From: an uncultured Clostridia bacterium | GTDB taxonomy: Bacteria; Bacillota; Clostridia; Oscillospirales; Oscillospiraceae | Length of the DNA: 9,068 nt | Direction of reading: 5' to 3' | NCBI GenBank assembly: GCA_947177005.1 | Contig: CAMWSZ010000096.1 | Location: 1-9,068 of the forward strand | In this document: in pieces, positions 5,837 through 9,068 of the stretch | How the letters are laid out: each line of letters starts with the position of its first letter | How positions within the stretch are numbered: position 1 is the first letter of the stretch | Notes under the pieces: model-generated | What the model saw: only the letters and a program-made list of their open reading frames with translations | Databases searched by the model: none | Told to the model about the DNA's origin: nothing | Translations under genes and position numbers: made by a program

Positions 5837-6066
5837 AAAGGCTGAAAACGACGCTGCTCCGGATTATATCCCGAGGGTACATTTTTCTGTTTTTGGTGAA
5901 GCCGGCGGTACTCTATAAAGCTGTAACAAACCGCTGAATTACCAAGTGCGGCGTAAAGCCCCTGGCTTTAGACAAGGGGAGCAGTTCAGAATGAGGTCAC
6001 AAATACCAATCCGCACTTTTGGGTTATTGCATATTTGCTTCTCCCGCTTTTTCCTATTGAAAAGCC
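5837..6066. other. Non-coding stretch of about 230 bases
   Basis: No gene is supported. It lies between the uS11-like stop and the terminator of the Thg1-like gene, which runs the other way. Its main recognisable content is the IS200/IS605-like end near 5955-5987. The bases before it (about 5890-5955) could be the scaffold part of a TnpB-associated guide RNA if the element was of that kind; this is speculative. No transposase gene is present in the window. Confidence 0.5.
5955..5987 (+). mobile_element. Probable IS200/IS605-type right-end hairpin remnant
   Basis: The sequence AAAGCCCCTGGCTTTAG followed by ACAAGGGGAGCAGTTCA closely resembles the right ends of IS605/IS1341-type elements, which usually read AAGCCCC...TTTAG...GGGGAG..TTCA. 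The imperfect hairpin CCCCT/AGGGG with the TTTA loop core is retained. There is no tnpA or tnpB here, so this would be a solo or decayed end. Recognition is from memory of the family and is moderate. Confidence 0.45.
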
Positions 6067-6100
6067 ATCAGCGTCCCGGGAAAATCCCTGGGACGCTGAT
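6060..6100 (-). terminator. Terminator of the Thg1-like gene
   Basis: ATCAGCGTCCC (6067-6077) and GGGACGCTGAT (6090-6100) form a perfect 11-bp stem, with a further GGG/CCC pairing inside it around an AAAAT loop and one bulged base. On the minus strand it begins four bases after the stop codon and is followed by GGCTTTTC, a short T-tract. Confidence 0.78.
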
Positions 6101-6104
6101 CGAT

Positions 6105-6947
6105 TCAGATAAAACGCTCAAGGTACTCTCTGTCTTTTGTGAAAACGGGCGGCTCTTTATCAATCACCCATTTGCACCTTGTTACAGTCACGATGTTCTT
6201 TGGATCGAGTGGACTGGCTTTTGTGAATGCGATTTCTGTTTTGATACAGCAGGCTCCGCGTTTGCAGTCGGCTGGATAGTCGTTCCAGTTGATGCCAAAC
6301 TGTTTCCACAGCATATCCTGAAGCTGACTGCAATTTTTTCCGCAAAGCTGCTTTGTGGAAAAATGCATCTGAGCAACTGATTCAATACTGTTTCGTGTGG
6401 CGTCCTGCTGCCGCCAAATCAGGTTGTTGCAGACCTCTTCTTTGGGAATATTGAATGCACGGGCGTCAAATGACGCTTTGAAGAATTTTTTGGTCAGCTG
6501 AATTAGATACTCCCATTCCTTCTTGTCGTTGCTGATAGCTGCCGCGCTGCATTCATATTCCTCTATTTTTTCCTGCACTGTTTCCATGAAGAATTTGTTG
6601 AATGCCAGAGTTGACATAGACGCTGCGATGCTGCACAGCTTCTGAATGCTGTAGTTGAACCAGGCACCTGTCTTGATAGTTGCGTAGTCGGTAAGTACCA
6701 GAGTGATTTCGTCCGACTGGGTATATCCCAAAACGCACCCTGGAATATTTTCGCACAGGTATTTCATCGTATTCTGCATGGTACCTTTGAGGATGCGGTC
6801 AAATGGCTTTTTCATCCCTTTTGTAAATGTATGAAATGCGTTGCCGTCAAGCCGGATAATGACGGGAACCCGACGGACAAGGTGACTTTTTGTGACAGCT
6901 TCGTAACTTTTCATGCGATATTCAATCGAGGCATTGTTTGTACTCAT
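6105..6947 (-). CDS. Thg1-like protein (tRNA-His guanylyltransferase family, 3'-5' RNA polymerase)
   Basis: A 280-aa protein of the Thg1/TLP family, which adds nucleotides to tRNA 5' ends in the 3'-to-5' direction using a palm fold like that of canonical polymerases. Visible motifs: PVIIRLDGNAFHTFTKG (residues 28-44), holding metal-binding Asp34; KKPFD (46-50); GYTQSDEITLVL (74-85), with catalytic Asp79-Glu80; SFDARAFNIP (159-168); and WRQQD (178-182). The last is followed by ATRNS where eukaryotic Thg1 has CHINN. Loss of that His-Asn signature is characteristic of Thg1-like proteins, which in studied cases repair 5'-truncated tRNAs in a template-dependent way rather than adding G-1 to tRNA-His. 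Length is normal and both catalytic aspartates are intact. AAGGAG lies about seven bases upstream of the ATG. It diverges from the phosphatase gene and has its own terminator, so it is probably a single-gene unit. Confidence 0.9.
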   Translation of the reverse strand: MSTNNASIEYRMKSYEAVTKSHLVRRVPVIIRLDGNAFHTFTKGMKKPFDRILKGTMQNTMKYLCENIPGCVLGYTQSDEITLVLTDYATIKTGAWFNYSIQKLCSIAASMSTLAFNKFFMETVQEKIEEYECSAAAISNDKKEWEYLIQLTKKFFKASFDARAFNIPKEEVCNNLIWRQQDATRNSIESVAQMHFSTKQLCGKNCSQLQDMLWKQFGINWNDYPADCKRGACCIKTEIAFTKASPLDPKNIVTVTRCKWVIDKEPPVFTKDREYLERFI

Positions 6948-7020
6948 TTTACTTCTCCTTTTTGTCGGTTATCCTGATTTTTGGGGGTAAATTGTTGTAT
7001 GCGGGATTAGAGAAAAATAT

Positions 7021-7050
7021 TTGACATAGTGCGTTATAATACTGTTGTAT
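7021..7050 (+). promoter_or_regulatory. Promoter elements upstream of the phosphatase gene (ambiguous pairing)
   Basis: A perfect TTGACA (7021-7026) and a perfect TATAAT (7035-7040) occur only 8 bases apart, too close to serve as one promoter. Either TATAAT is used with a poor -35 near 7012, or TTGACA is used with TTGTAT (7045-7050) at 18-base spacing. The region lies between divergent genes, so it may also hold the Thg1-like promoter, which I could not place. Confidence 0.4.
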
Positions 7051-7075
7051 TGCTTTGAAGGGAGTTTTTTGTGAT

Positions 7076-7762
7076 ATGAATTATGTGATGTCTGATATAC
7101 ATGGGGAGCAGGACCGGTATGCTCGAATCCTGCAAGAGATCCAGTTTTCTCCTGATGATACTCTATATATTATTGGGGATGTGATCGACCGCTTCCCTTT
7201 TGGTGTGGATATTTTGAGAGATATTATGGCTCGCCCTAATATTCAGCTTATTCTGGGTAATCACGAACTGATGTGTTTAAAAACATTCGGAGAGCATAAT
7301 GAGGCTAAGGCAAAACAGCTTTGGATGAATAATGGCGGAGAACCAACCTACAACGACCTGATAAGTTTGCCGTCTGGGGAACGAAATGCTGTTCTGTCAT
7401 ATTTGTCAGAATTACCCAATCATCTGGATATTCGAGTAAACAGGCGAAAATTTCATCTGGTCAACGGGTTCCCTGCCAAAACTGTCGAGGAGCGGGTTTG
7501 GCACCGGCCCTCATATACTGACCGCAATCCCTTCTGGGATAAAAGAACGGTAATAATCGGACATACCCCTGTATTTTGCCTCACGGGAAATGCGTCTGTA
7601 GATATATTCCGTTGTTTGAGGGGTGAAATGGGTTCTGATGAATTTTTCAGGATTGAACATGCAAAAGGATTCATTGATATTGACTGCGGATGCGGAAACT
7701 TTATGAATGCCCGCCGGTTAGCCTGTCTGCGGCTGGAGGATATGGCTGAGTTTTATGCCTGA
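7076..7762 (+). CDS. PPP-family metallophosphatase (serine/threonine phosphatase-like)
   Basis: A 228-aa cytosolic two-metal phosphoesterase of the PPP/ApaH-like group, acting on phosphoproteins or on nucleotides such as Ap4A. Motifs in order: SDIHG (residues 6-10), GDVIDR (34-39), GNHE (61-64), GHTP (162-165) and the closing DIDCGCG (201-207). Between GNHE and GHTP the family normally has LVHG or LVHA, whose histidine binds the second metal; here residues 128-131 read LVNG. The codon AAC is one base from a histidine codon, so activity may be altered. The start at 7076 follows AAGGGAG (7058-7064) with 11-base spacing; the frame is open further upstream, with TTG at 7055, but there is no ribosome binding site for that start. 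It diverges from the Thg1-like gene across about 130 bases. Confidence 0.88.
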   Translation: MNYVMSDIHGEQDRYARILQEIQFSPDDTLYIIGDVIDRFPFGVDILRDIMARPNIQLILGNHELMCLKTFGEHNEAKAKQLWMNNGGEPTYNDLISLPSGERNAVLSYLSELPNHLDIRVNRRKFHLVNGFPAKTVEERVWHRPSYTDRNPFWDKRTVIIGHTPVFCLTGNASVDIFRCLRGEMGSDEFFRIEHAKGFIDIDCGCGNFMNARRLACLRLEDMAEFYA

Positions 7763-7857
7763 TTTTATAGTTCTTTCGTGTAGATTTTTTGCGGGGGTTT
7801 TTGTGTGATGAAACAACATCGGGCTTCAAATTGCAGAACGTCTCCTGGTTTGCATAG

Positions 7858-8799
7858 CTACCCCTTTTCACGATTCCTGTTCGAATATCTGTTCCGCAGC
7901 TGCGTCAACAGCTTTTCGTCCTCATTTTTCTCATAAAAACACCGCCAAAAATTGAACTGACTGACAGTATCCGCATCATTTTCAGACAGCGGCACCTGTA
8001 AATACCTGATCCAGTCATCCAGGTAGATGATAGAACGCTTCAATGGAATGTCCCAGCCGGTCTCCCCTCTTGTTCCAGAAATGTCTTTTGTATGAATGCA
8101 GTCTCGAATAAAATACACGATATGGGTATCCGCCGATGTGGAGTTCACTGCGTAACTGTCGGCGATAATAGTACAGCGTCCTCCGGCTGCCAAAACAATA
8201 TCCATGACCAGTTTATCCAACTGCTGCGGCGAATAAGAAAGATGAGACGAAATGACTTCTGATGCCTGCATAGAAATCGATTCTTCGATATCTTTTACGA
8301 AAACAGGGTTGTCAAAGCATACGTTTTTTACTGCATCCCCTAAATCCATCCCATGCAAAAACAGGTGGATTCGCGTCTGGTATTCCGTCTGCTGTGCTTC
8401 CGCCAGGGCCCTGCCAGCAATTTCTTGCAGCATTCTTGCCTGTTTCAGGGTAAAGGCAACTGTGGATTGAGAGCATTTCAGCTCCTTTGCGATCTCTTTC
8501 TGGGTCATGCACTTCCTGGTCATCTCCAGAACCGCCGCTTGTTTTTCCGTCAAAGCCGGCACGCCGGGCGGATTCCTGTTTTCATAGCTCATGGAACGAT
8601 TCGGCAGTTCCCAGGGGCGGACAGTAGCGTAAGCGGTTTTAATCAGTTCCTGGGGAAACAGTCCGGAAGCTTCCGCCTGTCTCTTTGTTTTGCCGGCAAG
8701 TATGAACTTCACTAAGGCTGTCTGTTCTTCACGGCGCTTGGCAGCCGCCTGCTTCTCTTCCTCGCTTTGCTTTGGTTCTGTAAAGTTTCTGTTGTACAT
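7858..8799 (-). CDS. Helix-turn-helix protein with unrecognised C-terminal domain (313 aa)
   Basis: Residues 82-120 form a LuxR/sigma-region-4-type helix-turn-helix: LTEKQAAVLEMTRKCMTQ, then KEIAKELKCSQSTVAFTLKQ, the classic L(S/T)..Q..VL.....G.(S/T)..EIA..L..S..TV pattern. This implies DNA binding. The N-terminus is charged and helical (EEEKQAAAKRREEQ) and includes a second possible helical segment, AGKTKRQAEASGLFPQELIK. Residues about 140-313 are unrecognised: a helical part followed by an alpha/beta part with LAAGGRCTIIADSYAVN and HIVYFIRDCIHTKD, with no catalytic motif that I can name. The start at 8799 is fixed by AAAGGAG eight bases upstream; an ATG at 8862 in the same frame has no ribosome binding site and lies in the leader. 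It is probably an element regulator with an effector-sensing domain, by inference. Confidence 0.75.
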   Translation of the reverse strand: MYNRNFTEPKQSEEEKQAAAKRREEQTALVKFILAGKTKRQAEASGLFPQELIKTAYATVRPWELPNRSMSYENRNPPGVPALTEKQAAVLEMTRKCMTQKEIAKELKCSQSTVAFTLKQARMLQEIAGRALAEAQQTEYQTRIHLFLHGMDLGDAVKNVCFDNPVFVKDIEESISMQASEVISSHLSYSPQQLDKLVMDIVLAAGGRCTIIADSYAVNSTSADTHIVYFIRDCIHTKDISGTRGETGWDIPLKRSIIYLDDWIRYLQVPLSENDADTVSQFNFWRCFYEKNEDEKLLTQLRNRYSNRNREKG

Positions 8800-8873
8800 A
8801 ATGCGGACTCCTTTATCTATTAATATATTGACCTGTTTATCAAATCGATATATACTATGCAAAGAAGGAATAT

Positions 8874-8904
8874 ATTATCAGAAGAACTGAACGGGTTTTG
8901 TCAA
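8874..8904 (-). promoter_or_regulatory. Promoter of the HTH gene at 7858-8799
   Basis: On the minus strand a perfect TTGACA (8899-8904) is followed after 19 bases by GATAAT (8874-8879), five of six matches. The -35 lies immediately after the T-run of the preceding terminator. The leader would be about 65 bases and contains TTGACCTGTTTATCAA (8828-8843), whose ends are complementary, a weak operator candidate. Confidence 0.5.
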
Positions 8905-8907
8905 CAA

Positions 8908-8947
8908 AAAATCGGTCGCATGCTGTTAAAGCCGGCGTCCGATTTTT
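8908..8947 (-). terminator. Terminator of the gene entering from the right, possibly bidirectional
   Basis: AAAATCGG.CGC (8908-8919) pairs with GCG.CCGATTTT (8935-8946) over 11 bp with one T-T mismatch. On the minus strand the stem ends in CCGATTTTTTG, a good T-tract, about 20 bases after the stop codon of the partial gene. The plus strand also has five T bases, so it may work in both directions. Confidence 0.75.
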
Positions 8948-8968
8948 GTAACTGGTTATTTTGTTTTT

Positions 8969-9068
8969 TTATCCTTTGGGATACAGTTCCGTATCAAACA
9001 AGGTATATCCCAGAGCTTGAAGTACTGTATCTGTTTCGTCCGGATCAATACCGTTGTCCGCAAGGACC
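8969..9068 (-). CDS. C-terminal end of an unidentified protein (partial)
   Basis: The minus-strand frame is open from the right edge to TAA at 8969-8971 and encodes 32 residues: VLADNGIDPDETDTVLQALG followed by YTLFDTELYPKG. The acidic, helix-like composition reads as real protein, and a terminator follows at the expected place, so this is probably the end of a gene lying mostly outside the window. The fragment is too short to assign a family; 'LADNGIDPDE' suggests a C-terminal helical pair, nothing more. Confidence 0.6.
   Translation of the reverse strand, partial: VLADNGIDPDETDTVLQALGYTLFDTELYPKG

Noticed and set aside
5946..6380. Plus-strand 144-codon frame over the IS-like end and the Thg1-like gene
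   Set aside because: No ribosome binding site, crosses a strong terminator hairpin and is antisense to a clear Thg1-like gene.
8353..8715. Plus-strand 120-codon frame opposite the HTH gene
   Set aside because: Antisense shadow of a gene with a clear HTH motif and good ribosome binding site.
1..9068. CRISPR array, tRNA or rRNA genes
   Set aside because: No regularly spaced direct repeats, no cloverleaf or rRNA-like segments were noticed on either strand.

Overview
The window looks like an accessory stretch (plasmid, integrative element or prophage-like island) of a low-to-mid-GC Firmicute, most likely a Clostridia gut organism. Strong AGGAGG-type ribosome binding sites precede nearly every gene, and GC-rich hairpins followed by T-runs act as terminators. 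The cargo (own sigma-like factor, helicase remnant, MT-A70 methyltransferase remnant, many small orphan genes) is typical of mobile DNA. This placement is inferred from style and gene content, not from a database match.

Layout. 1-456 (+): C-terminal end of an SF1/UvrD-type helicase entering from the left and stopping before the last helicase motif. 643-2870 (+): a two-gene operon, a sigma-70-like factor with a duplicated acidic N-terminal segment, overlapping by ATGA with a 415-aa orphan helical protein. 2916-3923 (-): a convergent gene with three tandem DNA-binding-like repeats and a possible YbjN-like C-terminal domain. 3940-4295: AT-rich divergent promoter region. 4296-4624 (+): an MT-A70 adenine methyltransferase gene whose middle is deleted. 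4772-5836 (+): a promoter followed by two small orphan genes and a divergent homologue of ribosomal protein uS11 that has no normal start codon. 5837-6104: a non-coding stretch with a hairpin resembling an IS200/IS605 right end, then a terminator. 6105-6947 (-): a Thg1-like 3'-5' RNA polymerase (tRNA-His guanylyltransferase family). 7076-7762 (+): a PPP-type metallophosphatase divergent from it. 7858-8799 (-): a helix-turn-helix protein with an unrecognised C-terminal part. 8969-9068 (-): the last 32 codons of a gene entering from the right.

How the parts may fit: the first operon looks regulatory (element-specific sigma factor plus partner). The middle holds three genes whose families act on RNA, the ribosome or signalling (uS11-like, Thg1-like, PPP phosphatase), though they lie in three separate transcription units. 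The most notable observation is the accessory uS11 homologue close to a 3'-5' tRNA-repair-type polymerase. Decayed genes (helicase end, MT-A70, insertion-sequence end) suggest repeated rearrangement. No tRNA, rRNA or CRISPR array was seen.
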